Positions 11,237 through 20,489 of a stretch of 64,000 nt of DNA are shown in pieces. Within the stretch, counting starts at the first letter, position 1. The number at the start of each line of letters is the position of its first letter. The notes beneath the pieces were generated by a model that was given only the letters and a program-made list of their open reading frames with translations, was not told the DNA's origin and made no database searches. The position numbers and the translations under genes are program-made. Source of the stretch: Thelonectria olida (taxonomy: Eukaryota > Ascomycota > Sordariomycetes > Hypocreales > Nectriaceae); NCBI GenBank assembly GCA_020736575.1, contig JAGPYM010000001.1, positions 1,550,001 through 1,614,000 on the forward strand, given 5' to 3'.

Positions 11237-12106
11237 CCACGGGAGCTAGGTGGTTATTTGAATCTTGAATTTGTTTGATATGCAGCGGCCAAGAGCCGCC
11301 AATTGGTGTTTGTTTTTGCATACGTCACGAGGGAGGGAGGGAGGACTTCACATCGGTTTTTTTTTTCTCTTTCTTTTTTGACAACTTGTCGGAGGCGTAC
11401 CGGAGGAGTACCTGGCTACGTCAACACACGCTCCCTTTTCACCGCATAGCCTTGGAGTTCGGGTTCATGATGTCTTACTTTCACCTATACTATTGTTTAC
11501 CCCCTTTCTCTGCACCGTGGCGGGGGCATTCTGGGTGGGCGTCGGCATTTAATTCATTGGTTCGGCGAATCACAACGCAAGTGCGTGCACGGGAGAGGAT
11601 GGGCATGGGCGAAAAATTGACAGCTTCTAGTAGATCAGGTAAATGGGGATTCGGGCCCGGTGTTCGAATATTGTACCAAAAGGAGGTGCGGCGGAAGAGA
11701 CGTTGAAAGAGAGAAGCCCCCAGCACATCAGATAGATGCTTGAACCGGGCTAGACTCTTTGGTGAGGAGTGAATAGAATACTTCAGGTTTACATTAGCGG
11801 TACCGGCAATGTAATGTTTGTACGCTTCAACGATGGGCATTGTTATCATGAAGTGTGAAACATGAAGTGAGTTGAAGTTATTTTTGTTCATTTATTAGGA
11901 GTGACTCTCGTCGTCTTGGTGGTTGGCCCGCATGATGGATGAAACCCCTCCCCCACCATCATTCATGCATGTCGCATCAGCGCCTGCGCAAAGGGAGCGA
12001 CATCTGATCATGGTTCTTTCTCTTCTTGCTCTTTCATAGCCGACCTTCTCCCTTGCACATCAACCACCACATCAAGCTGGAGCAATCAACCTCGCATTCA
12101 TCCACC
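11237..12106. other. SOG2 3' region and promoter of the BLOC1S1-like gene
   Basis: This is 870 bp between two tandem genes. It has T-rich tracts near 11358-11380 and no convincing coding frame. A pyrimidine-rich stretch from about 12010 leads into the next ATG. Confidence 0.6.
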
Positions 12107-12946
12107 ATGTCGACAACCGCGGCCGCATCATCGTCCTCTTCCGCTTCCCTCTCCCCGCGCCAGCGCCAACCCACCTCACCACCACCCTCCATCGCCTCCC
12201 CCTCGACCACGCCCGCCCTCGCCCTCGCCCACAACAACATCGCCCACCATGCCCACATCGCCTCGCTCCCTCCGCTCCCCTCGCACAGCGCTCCCCCGCC
12301 GCCCGCCGTGCCCCTCCAGCAAACTCTCCCCTCGGCCGAGACGCAGCGCCACGTCGCCCAGGCCCGCGCCGCCGTCGTCGCCACCATGGAGAACATGATG
12401 GACTCGGAGCTGCACTGGCGCGCCTCCACCCTGCACAGCAACGCCGCCGCCCTGGGCAAGCAGGCCAAGGACGTGCGGCGCGCGACCGACGGCTTGCGCC
12501 GCGAGAGTGAGAGGCTGGCCCGCGAGGCTGACATTGCTACCCGCCGCATCAAGGAGCTCGGGAACGTGCAGAACTGGGCCGAGGTGCTGGAGCGCGACTT
12601 CCTGGTGCTGGAGGAGACGGTTCGCTTGGCGAATCGCAGCGGGAGCTGTAGTTGTAGCTGCAGCGATTGCGGGAGCGGGAGCGGGAGCGACATGAGTGAC
12701 GATGAGGACGGCGGTGGTGATGGCCGCGGAGACCGCATGGATGTGGACGAGGACGTGGGGAAGAAGCTGGCGCATGAAAAACATGGCGATACAACATCCA
12801 AGGGAAAAGTTGATGCCGTCGGGATGGCAATTGATTCGGATCCTGTCGCGGCGACGTGGTCGGAGGCGAGCCGTAGCCTGACGGAGCCCGAGTCCAGTAC
12901 GGGCAGAGGAGCAAAGGGCTCTGACACGGCATCGACCATGTCTTGA
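12107..12946 (+). CDS. BLOC-1 subunit 1 (GCN5L1/BLOS1)-like protein
   Basis: This is an intronless gene for 279 residues. The core at about 85-178 is a continuous helical region with DSELHWRASTLHSN and, near its end, IKELGNVQNWAEVLERDFL, the signature of the GCN5L1/BLOC1S1 family. In yeast and animals that family is a subunit of the BLOC-1 endosomal tethering complex. The family core is near 125 residues, so this protein has two extensions: a Ser/Pro/Ala-rich N-terminus of about 84 residues, and an acidic tail with an odd SCSCSCSDCGSGSGSD stretch near 180-195. Both look disordered. The start is the first ATG in frame, and the longer open frame upstream begins at TTG. GC content is high, which explains the long meaningless frames on the opposite strand. 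Family assignment is fairly sure; complex membership is inferred. Confidence 0.8.
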   Translation: MSTTAAASSSSSASLSPRQRQPTSPPPSIASPSTTPALALAHNNIAHHAHIASLPPLPSHSAPPPPAVPLQQTLPSAETQRHVAQARAAVVATMENMMDSELHWRASTLHSNAAALGKQAKDVRRATDGLRRESERLAREADIATRRIKELGNVQNWAEVLERDFLVLEETVRLANRSGSCSCSCSDCGSGSGSDMSDDEDGGGDGRGDRMDVDEDVGKKLAHEKHGDTTSKGKVDAVGMAIDSDPVAATWSEASRSLTEPESSTGRGAKGSDTASTMS

Positions 12947-13327
12947 CGAAGGAACGAGGGGTGAGGCTTCGGGGTTCACGATTTATGGATACGTATGACA
13001 TGTGAGATATATGACGATGTGATGATATATGCGGCCTACTTTATGTCTGGCCTTGTCGGCGTTTGGGAGCCATCTTTTATTGCTTGAACGTACGTTTACT
13101 TGGGGCACGTCTTGGACAGTTTTATCAACAGAATGCCAACTGGGTCCGTCTATTCCATTGGTCTATCATCCATCGTCAAGTTCTGACAGCTGGTAATGTT
13201 GTAGACGTTCTTGTTTTCCCCTTTTCCTTTGATTGATGCCAGGTAAACCATTCGCACCTAGCTCTGGGCCTTGTTACTTTTCTTTCCCTCAAGCTTTTGT
13301 CTATACCTTAGCACGACTCGGACAAAT
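12947..13327. other. Convergent 3' intergenic region
   Basis: This is 381 bp between the stops of two convergent genes. It is AT-richer than the flanking coding DNA and presumably holds both 3' ends. I see no coding frame and no strong hairpin. Confidence 0.6.
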
Positions 13328-14358
13328 TTACAGGAGTCCGGGCAGCAGGACATATCGCTTCTTCTTATAGCTGTCACCAAACTCCTTGCGGTAGGCACGC
13401 TCCTTGCCCAAGGCCCAGTTGTACATCTGCGCGGCGCCAATGGCAATAAAGAGAGCAACACTCCAGTCTCGGCTAACAACAATAACACCAACCCACGAGA
13501 GGATCTCAAACATGTAGTTGGGGCAAGTGACGAGACCAAAGCCATAGCCGACGGGGATCTTGCGCTCAGTGCCGCCGCTGGATCGCAGGGACGCCAAATA
13601 CTTGTGAACAAGAGCATTACCACCCTCGCCGAAGAGATACAAAGCGGCGCCAACGGCGTCAATGATGGGCTCGTTGGCCGTAGCGGCAAGGGACGTGGGG
13701 CTGTAGACGACGTAGGCGCAGAGGGCACCGGAAAAGACCCAGTAGAAGAAGCAGTTCTTGAAGATGTTGCGCATGGGCATGGTGTTGGCGGAGAACTTGT
13801 GGACGAAGAGCGTCTCAAACTCGCGCTTGAGGAAGTGCAGGACGATTAGGCCAAACGTGAGCCACTGAGTCTGTGACATGTCGCCGTCGGCGTTCTTGTG
13901 GAGGTATGGGCGGGCGGCGACGGCGGCGAGGTGGAAGAGGATAGGGCCGAGGTATTCGATGACGAATACGGTTCTCCATGCAATCTGGGGGCCTGTTTTC
14001 GATCGAGTTAGAAGGCGGGATAGCTGGGAGAAAAGGAATTGGGTGTGACGTACCGAGATCCTTGACAAGGACTTCGCCAGCGGCAACGACGGCAGGCTCG
14101 TCGGCAAGACGAGCCTTGCGGTTCTTGAGCGTCTTCTTGGTGGAGGGATCGAAGAGACCAACACGATTAAAGTCGCCAATGTTCGTGGCCTCGGCAATTA
14201 ACTTCTTGACATGTTCGACAGTGATTTCCGGGCCAAGCTCGATGGACTCGGGCAGCTTCTTGATGGGCTGCTTCGGAGCTGATTGGACGTCAGATTGAGG
14301 CAATGAAAGGGGTGGATGGATGGTTCATACAGCGGTTGGTAAGCTTGATGGTCGCCAT
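13328..14358 (-). CDS. TSC13: Very-long-chain trans-2-enoyl-CoA reductase TSC13
   Basis: This enzyme catalyses the last, NADPH-dependent step of the ER fatty-acid elongation cycle, supplying very-long-chain acyl-CoA for sphingolipids. It has 305 residues. Exons are 14331-14358, 14054-14278 and 13328-13992. Introns are 14279-14330 (GTATGA/TCAG) and 13993-14053 (GTACGT/ACAG). The first exon encodes only MATIKLTNR plus one base, and splicing gives MATIKLTNRSPKQPIKK. Residues 1-80 look like the family's ubiquitin-like N-terminal domain. After IEYLGPILFH come several membrane helices and the steroid-5-alpha-reductase-type C-terminal domain. It has the conserved FLKREFETLFVHKFS block and GYGFGLVTCPNYMFEILSW; its Tyr (about 244) corresponds to the catalytic tyrosine known in yeast Tsc13. 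Length and motifs fit a full enzyme. Confidence 0.93.
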
Positions 14359-16073
14359 GGTGCCTGTTTTGAGCGACTGGCTAGGAGAGGCGAAGCTTGT
14401 CGAGGTTAAAGGGGAACTTGTCGACGTTTGAGCGTCGGCGTTGAGGAGGACGGAGGATACGTTGGAAATAGTAAAGTCAATCAATCCTATCCAGGTACCA
14501 GGGGCAAAAAGTGGGCCAGGAACCTCGGCGGATCGGCGGGGTAGATGCCGATACCTTTGATGATGATGATGATGAGAGGAGCAATTGGCTTTGTTGGGGA
14601 CAAAGAATATCCAAAGGCGACTCTCGATTGGCTGAAGAATTCAACCTTTCTTTTTGGCGGTGGTCATCTCCGATATTTTTTCTCTCCCAATGTCCGGTGC
14701 TCATGGCCCGCAGTGCTTGGAGATATGCCGTCGGCATGTGATTCTCGAGAACGATTAAGAATAGCGCAACGCTTCTGTGCAGATTAGGTGGCGAGTTTAG
14801 TCCTTAAGTAAATTATGCCATATATATGTCCCTGCTATATAAAATAAACCGGATTGAAGGGCTCAGGCCAAGACTTCGGCACATGATCCTAAGCCTATGA
14901 TGCCTTGTTCCGAATGCCATTTTCGCGCTCGAGGTTACGGAGCACTTCCTCATATCAACCCATTTCCAATTCAAGACATTATTTGACACCAGCCTGTTGC
15001 TCCTTGTGCTCTCTTTCAATATCTATTCATCAAGGTCCCCGTCATTCAAATCGATTTATACCACCTCGGACTTGACAGAATGCAGAACAATGAGTCACTG
15101 CCCAATACACACCTGCACCGATGTGCGCCAACATCTCTTCGAGTCGATTCATCATATTCATCCTATTCATAACTCGCTCAAGAAATTCACTCTCGTTATG
15201 AAGCAGCAGGCAGCAGTACGCGGCGCAACAATGGAAAATGGCTTTCATCTTCAAGCTCCTATTCATTCAGATGGCGCTGGTCGAGACCTTGCAAAGAGAT
15301 GGGAGGCAGCCCCAGATCAGGTATATATGTCATCCTCTGATCTTGGTCACTGAGAACCTCAAACTCAACTTCTTTCTTGCTTACTAACTCCAGAGTTCCG
15401 AGGTTCATCGCTTCTTTTCTCTTCGACGTCGGGTCACGAACACCAATTCTCAACCGACTGGCTCGTTGCCAGGTGCACGCCAGCTGCGGCCAGTCCTAGT
15501 TCGCTGGTATTCGCCCTTGGTGTGAGCTGCGCCAGTTCCCGAGATTCCATTGCTCCCGTCATTCAGTCCTGGGCCACAGGTAAGTGGTCGGGCCTTCGTC
15601 CGTCCCTCTGTCATTGTCTGTGTCGCGAACATGTTTTGATCTCCTTTCCTAAGGCCCCAAATTCTTCACCACCTACCTATTCTCTTCTTCGGCTTCCGAA
15701 CTTTGCCAGTATTTCCAGCCAAGTTTGTTTTCGACACAATCGAATGTGAGTACGACCATCTCAATCTCTTAGACAAACCGCAAGTTGCGTTCAGCGGCTT
15801 CGTGCTTGATGTTTGTTGATGTTAGATGCCCGTCGTCGTCTGCGAACACCAGTTTCGCAGAATATTTCAACCTGCGTTCCGCTAAACTCAACCTCCAATG
15901 GTCGCTTATAAGAGATCTGTCAGGTATCATCGAGTCGTTGTCCTCGATCACCTTTTCTGCTCTCTTCGTCTTCCCGCCGCTTCCCACGACGACAACATCG
16001 CTTCGGCATAGCCAGTCCCGCCTTATACTTCTCTTCGCCGGCCACATGAAGATCGCAGGTCCTTGACGCAAAG
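14359..16073. other. Divergent intergenic region and leader of the PAM2-motif gene
   Basis: This is 1.7 kb between TSC13 (-) and the PAM2-motif gene (+). A (GAT)n run lies near 14558-14577. From about 15400 the plus strand is pyrimidine-rich and probably transcribed. A frame with an ATG near 15809 stays open to TGA 16064-16066, only 7 bp before the main ATG. The short CGCAG just before the start (16053-16057) could be a splice acceptor for an unseen leader exon. Confidence 0.5.
16046..16066 (+). other. 6-codon upstream ORF, 7 bp before the main start
   Basis: ATG at 16046 encodes MKIAGP and stops at 16064-16066. It is the last segment of a longer open frame whose first ATG is near 15809. If it lies in the mature mRNA it would compete with the ATG at 16074. 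An intron ending at CGCAG (16057) would remove it. Confidence 0.3.
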
Positions 16074-18443
16074 ATGAATCCGAACGCGGCAACCTTCAAG
16101 CCGGCTCCAGTTAGCCCCGAGCCCGTCATAGGAAGGCAAGAGCCCATACAAACATCCAGCCGACGAAGTCTCAAGGGTTCTGAATTGCGATCGAAGAAAG
16201 ATGAGAAGACCACGCAACGAGAGGTTCTTGATCCTTCAAACTATGACGACATGTTCCCTTCCCTCGACAACTTGGGTCCTACTAAGGGGCGCCGAACATC
16301 ATCAAAGGCGCGAAATACAAGGAGGGGATCAAGATTCGTTGCCAAGAAGGCGGAGGAACCACGCGACTCCAAGGCAGCACTTCCGCCTTCGTTGGCTTCT
16401 AGCATCCAGGGCACCGATATGTCCGGAAACTCTGAAAAGCCTACTCTGAAAAGCCCGATCCCTAAACAACCGAAGCACGAAACGCGAGGCCTCGTTCCGG
16501 CCACACCACTAAAGCCTGCTTCCGTCGAGAATAAGAAAGAAGCCGGTGATCCGAACTCATCGTCAGCGCCTCTCACCAATAACCTAGAGGCCATAGGGTT
16601 GATTCGAGCACGCCCAAACATGCCACCGACTCCAAAACCTGATCATGAAGTACCAGTTGGGCCCAGAGCGCTGAAGGGCGTAACTTCAAACCGCCAGACT
16701 TCCTCTGTGAGTTATGTGCCAGTACACACTCCTCCTTGTCCAGCACCTGCTTTCCCTGCTCCGTTCGGCCATCCTAGAGCTATGCCTTCGCCAGCTGGTA
16801 TGCCGTACTCTGGGCAGTCCTTCTACCCTCAGCAGTATGTACCGCCGAACTCTCCTGGATTTACGCCCATGCCCCAGTACCCTATTCCTCAGTACCCTAT
16901 GCCTCACTACCCTATTCCTCAGTACCCTATTCCTCAGTACCCTATGCCTCAGTATCCTATACCACAGGCTCATATGCCACAGGTCCAAGGCCACATGGGC
17001 CAGGTTGCATGGGAACCCCCCCTTTCTGAGCCAGGCCCGGGCTGGCCAAGTCCTCATCCGTCGAGCCATTTCGGATCACCCTACCCCCAGCCATGGCAAG
17101 CTATGGGGCATCAACAACCACAATACCAAACCCAAGCTTTCTCGAATACCAACCAGGGATCGAATGGCTTCATGCCGTTCCAGGTTCCGGACCGTGGGAA
17201 ATCTCAACGAATGGACCCCAGATGGCCGAATCGGTTGTATAACCGGGGTGTCATCCAACGTCCAACGTCTACTCCTACCAACAGAGCCCAAGCGGGAGCT
17301 TCGAAGCCAGTGGAAGGATGGCATTCTAAGCCTCGAGGTAACACTCTGACGCCAAGCCGAGCAAAAGGACCTCCAACCGAGTTCATCGAGTTTCGAAGCG
17401 AGCCAGCTTCCAGCCAGCCAAGCTCTGCCGCGAAATTGGTAGGCCCTATGCTCCCTTATGAACAGCAGTTAACATTCATGACTGACATATCCCACCCGCA
17501 GTTAACCCAACAACCGCTCCGGCTTCCTACTAGAGACAAAGGACGAAACGAGGCGCCACTGTTCAACCAGCAGGGTATAGCTAACCAGGCCGACCCAGGC
17601 CGACCGGTTCCCGCTGTACAAGGTCTGAACAATGGTCGCCCAGCGTCCGAGATCGAGCCCCCTCCGAGTCAGTCTCTCCCGAACACCACGCCTGCTAAGA
17701 CACAGATGAACCAGGTCAGTTCACCACTCCAAGGAGCTCCCAAGGGTCCCAAGTCGTCCAAGGCCATGCAGATTCGAGCCCCACGAACTGCTCTCCTCCA
17801 GAACAGGTCGCCGGTAGGCGCCAGCTCTGACAAGAATGGGTCTTGGTCTCAGTCCAAACGATGGGTGCGCGGGGAGGTGATGGAGAAAGCTGCGTTCCAG
17901 AAGATGTTGATAAGCTTGCGTTACATGAGTGCAGACAAGTCACCTTCTATCCCCCAAAACGCGGCGGAGCTCACAGCCTTCAAGGCAGAGCTCGCAGAGT
18001 CAGAGAAAGTCAAGCTCTTGGAGGAGGTACAGAAGAAGCAGGTTTCCGCCAAAACTGACGAGAAGGACCAAGGAAAGCAACTTGTTCTTTTCAGAGGGAA
18101 GCAGCTCCAAGACAATCTTTCGCCAGTCTTTGCGGCTACGAATTGCTTCAACAGCGAACCCGCGAACAAGGATGGTCCTCGTGTCGAGTGGCCTTCTCTC
18201 GCGGAGTTCAAGGATGACGGCGACAAACGTTCCTTCATCTATGGTCGCTGCTTCCCGCTTGCTCGACTCAATGTCCTCGCCATCCAAGTCCCTCCTGGGT
18301 TTCCAGGCCCGATTCCGAACTCGGACGGTTCTATCCGCTGGACTGATAAAAGGGTCAGAGTAGTCCCTCGGGACATCATACCGGTGAACTCACCCGACTC
18401 CGACTCTGAGAATATGACAGAGTCTGGGGAGGTCGAAGCATAG
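16074..18443 (+). CDS. Uncharacterised disordered protein with an N-terminal PAM2-like motif
   Basis: This encodes 789 residues with no enzyme domain I recognise. The first ten residues, MNPNAATFKP, match the PAM2 core (L-N-x-x-A-x-x-F-x-P) with Met at the Leu position. PAM2 peptides dock on the MLLE domain of poly(A)-binding protein, so a role in mRNA translation or decay is inferred. Most of the chain is Pro/Gln/Ser-rich. A 5-residue repeat (YPIPQ/YPMPQ) occupies about 269-303. Two blocks look folded or conserved: residues near 600-640 (KRWVRGEVMEKAAFQKM, ISLRYMSADKS) and near 700-770 (VEWPSLAEF, GRCFPLARLNVLAIQVPPGF, VRVVPRDIIP). The frame stays open for 39 codons beyond the TAG at 18441-18443. 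A 60-nt GT-AG segment ends exactly at that TAG, so an alternative C-terminus is possible. Translation of this frame as a gene is well supported by length and composition; function is not known. Confidence 0.8.
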   Translation: MNPNAATFKPAPVSPEPVIGRQEPIQTSSRRSLKGSELRSKKDEKTTQREVLDPSNYDDMFPSLDNLGPTKGRRTSSKARNTRRGSRFVAKKAEEPRDSKAALPPSLASSIQGTDMSGNSEKPTLKSPIPKQPKHETRGLVPATPLKPASVENKKEAGDPNSSSAPLTNNLEAIGLIRARPNMPPTPKPDHEVPVGPRALKGVTSNRQTSSVSYVPVHTPPCPAPAFPAPFGHPRAMPSPAGMPYSGQSFYPQQYVPPNSPGFTPMPQYPIPQYPMPHYPIPQYPIPQYPMPQYPIPQAHMPQVQGHMGQVAWEPPLSEPGPGWPSPHPSSHFGSPYPQPWQAMGHQQPQYQTQAFSNTNQGSNGFMPFQVPDRGKSQRMDPRWPNRLYNRGVIQRPTSTPTNRAQAGASKPVEGWHSKPRGNTLTPSRAKGPPTEFIEFRSEPASSQPSSAAKLVGPMLPYEQQLTFMTDISHPQLTQQPLRLPTRDKGRNEAPLFNQQGIANQADPGRPVPAVQGLNNGRPASEIEPPPSQSLPNTTPAKTQMNQVSSPLQGAPKGPKSSKAMQIRAPRTALLQNRSPVGASSDKNGSWSQSKRWVRGEVMEKAAFQKMLISLRYMSADKSPSIPQNAAELTAFKAELAESEKVKLLEEVQKKQVSAKTDEKDQGKQLVLFRGKQLQDNLSPVFAATNCFNSEPANKDGPRVEWPSLAEFKDDGDKRSFIYGRCFPLARLNVLAIQVPPGFPGPIPNSDGSIRWTDKRVRVVPRDIIPVNSPDSDSENMTESGEVEA
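16878..16982 (+). repeat. 15-bp coding tandem repeat (YPIPQ/YPMPQ)
   Basis: Seven in-frame 15-bp units, starting TACCCTATTCCTCAG and diverging slightly, encode YPIPQ, YPMPH, YPIPQ, YPIPQ, YPMPQ, YPIPQ and AHMPQ. Near-identity of the central units suggests recent slippage, so the copy number may vary between strains. Confidence 0.9.
18384..18443 (+). other. Possible retained or alternative 60-nt intron spanning the stop codon
   Basis: The segment starts GTGAAC, has ATGAC about 28 nt before its end, and closes with CATAG. That TAG is the annotated stop. Removal is phase 0 and in frame. It would delete 19 residues and the stop, joining RDIIP to ELPSSLKQILDHIDG and extending to TAG 18561-18563 (809 residues). 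The donor is weak, so this is a candidate only. Confidence 0.3.
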
Positions 18444-19218
18444 GAGCTGCCGTCCTCACTCAAACAGATCCTCGACCATATTGATGGTGTTGAAGAGATG
18501 GACCAAGCACTCCCCAAGAAAGAGGAGAACATTGAGGAAGAGAAGACGGAGGTTGTGCAGTAGGGCTCCATCGGGAAACCTGGAGGGCCAGGCGATTCGT
18601 TGTAGCAAACAGGCGGATTGCAATCATAGTGGCGGTAGGTTCCAACCCGTTTTTTGCGGCATTGAGCCTCTCAAACAGTCGAGCTGAGGACGGTCCTACA
18701 ATTGAGTTGAGTTGAGGAAGAAGTGGTTTGCCCGATGTCGGCACAGTCCGCAGGAAGGCGACATGGATTTCTAGGTTCGGAGGGAAAACATGATTGCTTT
18801 ACCAGCTAGCTCACAGAACAATAAGAACACAGAGTGTCAGATTATGAACATCGTAATATGAAGTCGCAATCGTATTTGAACCCTGTATTCCTAAGAGTGC
18901 CAAAGAACGCGAAGTAAAAATCTCAAACAGATTGAACTTCTGCTCAAAGGATCTTACATTGAAGTGGCAGGGGATGCAGGCTGATGTCGCGTTGGCAGCT
19001 GAGACGGGCTGGCTGGAGAATGGAACCAGTGAGCGAAATGAGGGCATCGTGACCATGTATCAGGTTTAGCTCGACTTGAACACCTGAACACGCCCGCATA
19101 AAAAAGTGCTTCGTACAAACAAACCTATCTCAGGCTAATAGGCACCGATCACTACTAGCCCTCATACCGAACCAGTCCATGTTCACGCCTCTGACCTAAC
19201 CATATCCTGAGTCCATAT

Positions 19219-19269
19219 CCCTAACTTGAACCCTAACCAACTTGAGCCCTAAATAACTTTGATCCCTAA
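19219..19269 (+). promoter_or_regulatory. Cluster of four CCCTAA telo-box motifs
   Basis: CCCTAA starts at 19219, 19231, 19247 and 19264, four copies in 51 bp, about 360-400 bp upstream of the probable leader intron of the eS8 gene. Elsewhere in the window single copies appear only every several kb. Telomere-like AACCCTAA elements bound by Tbf1-type Myb proteins are known in ribosomal-protein promoters of several fungi. Function here is inferred from position. Confidence 0.5.
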
Positions 19270-19430
19270 CCGCTGTAGCCTCTGATAGAGAATTTGATGA
19301 AGTTGAAGAGAAGTGGGGGGCATCCGTGATTTGTGCGTGCAGTTTAGCCCCTTGGTTGAACAGGTGGGCCTCCCGTCCTCGGTGACAGCCGCATCAAAAG
19401 AAAATGGGTCTTGTTGACAAGGGCGGTTCA

Positions 19431-19438
19431 TCACGTGA
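19431..19438. promoter_or_regulatory. TCACGTGA E-box (Cbf1-type site)
   Basis: This is a perfect 8-bp palindrome with a CACGTG core, 162 bp downstream of the CCCTAA cluster and 369 bp before the eS8 ATG. CACGTG is the site of Cbf1-type bHLH factors, which accompany Tbf1 at ribosomal-protein genes in Candida albicans. Use here is inferred. Confidence 0.45.
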
Positions 19439-19624
19439 GAGAGAGGGCTTCACGGACAATTCTGCTTCCGCTGTGCCGTGGCTGCACGCACCGTGAGCTA
19501 GCGAAGCCCGCAGCCCACAACCACAATTTTGGTTGCAATTCAGATCTCCACGCTTGTTCCGTCGAAAAGTTCATTCCTCCCACATCCGCCAATTCGATTG
19601 CCTGGTGACCGCCAACCTCATCAG

Positions 19625-19796
19625 GTGAGTACAACACGACGAGAATGCGTCTCAATGCTCTGATCAATCACATCGACGGCTGCCGATATTGATACACAGA
19701 CCGTTGAGTTTCTTTCCCCTCGTCTCCTCGACCCCGTCGTCACCTCCCTCAGGAAATTTCAGCTGACACCTGGGATATTTTTTTCCCTTCACGCAG
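19625..19796 (+). other. Probable 5'-UTR intron of the eS8 gene
   Basis: CAG-GTGAGT at 19622-19630 and a CTGAC branch-like site near 19772 precede TTCACGCAG ending at 19796, 11 nt before the ATG. Size (172 nt) and position are typical of fungal ribosomal-protein genes. Confidence 0.6.
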
Positions 19797-19807
19797 AAAC
19801 CGCAATC

Positions 19808-20489
19808 ATGGGTATCTCTCGTGATTCTCGCCACAAGCGATCCGCCTCCGGTGCCAAGCGCGCCTACTACCGTGCGTAATACATCGAAAGCCCGTATGTT
19901 TCTTAAACATGCGTTCTGACCTTTGACAACAGGGAAGAAGCGCGCTTTCGAGGCCGGTCGCCAGGGTGCCAACACCCGTATCGGCGCCAAGCGCGTTCAC
20001 ACCGTCCGAACCCGTGGCGGAAACCACAAGTACCGTGCCCTCCGTCTCGACTCCGGTAACTTCGCCTGGGGCTCCGAGGGCTGCACCCGCAAGACCCGTG
20101 TCATCGCCGTCGCCTACCACCCTTCCAACAACGAGCTGGTCCGAACCAACACCCTGACCAAGAGCGCCGTTATCCAGGTCGATGCCGCCCCCTTCCGACA
20201 GTGGTACGAGGCCCACTACGGCCAGCCTCTCGGCCGAAGACGCCAGAAGGCCCAGGCCGCCAAGGAGGGCAAGGTCGAGGAGGAGGTGAAGAAGTCCAAC
20301 GCTGTCGAGAAGAAGCAGGCTGCCCGCTACGCCGCCGGCGGCAAGGTTGAGAGTGCCGTTGAGAAGCAGTTCGAGGCTGGTCGTCTCTACGCCGTTATCT
20401 CCAGCCGACCCGGTCAGTCCGGTCGCTGTGACGGATACATCCTGGAGGGTGAGGAGCTCGCTTTCTACCAGCGCAAGCTCCACAAGTAG
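19808..20489 (+). CDS. RPS8: 40S ribosomal protein eS8 (RPS8)
   Basis: This is a structural protein of the small ribosomal subunit, 206 residues. Exons are 19808-19871 and 19933-20489. The 61-nt intron has GTGCGT and AACAG ends and splits the Arg codon in AYYRKKRAFE. The start [19 protein letters not shown], the block [17 protein letters not shown] and the C-terminal [20 protein letters not shown] are all hallmark eS8 sequence. An AATAAA at 20497-20502 follows the stop closely. Codon use is strongly biased to C-ending codons, as in a highly expressed gene. Upstream sit a probable leader intron, a TCACGTGA box and a CCCTAA cluster. The gene is complete, with nothing missing. Confidence 0.97.

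Larger units (their letters stand above)
18564..19807. other. Upstream region of the eS8 gene
   Basis: This is 1.24 kb without a coding frame I can support. It contains the CCCTAA cluster and TCACGTGA box described separately, pyrimidine-rich DNA near 19550-19615 that may mark transcription start, and a probable leader intron from 19625. Confidence 0.6.

Noticed and set aside
12034..12939. 301-codon minus-strand frame opposite the BLOC1S1-like gene (and a second at 12176-12979)
   Set aside because: Low-complexity Arg/Ser/Ala composition caused by the GC-rich coding strand; no motif. The sense strand has a recognised family core.
13271..13849. 192-codon plus-strand frame opposite TSC13
   Set aside because: Antisense shadow of a well-identified enzyme with conserved motifs and introns.
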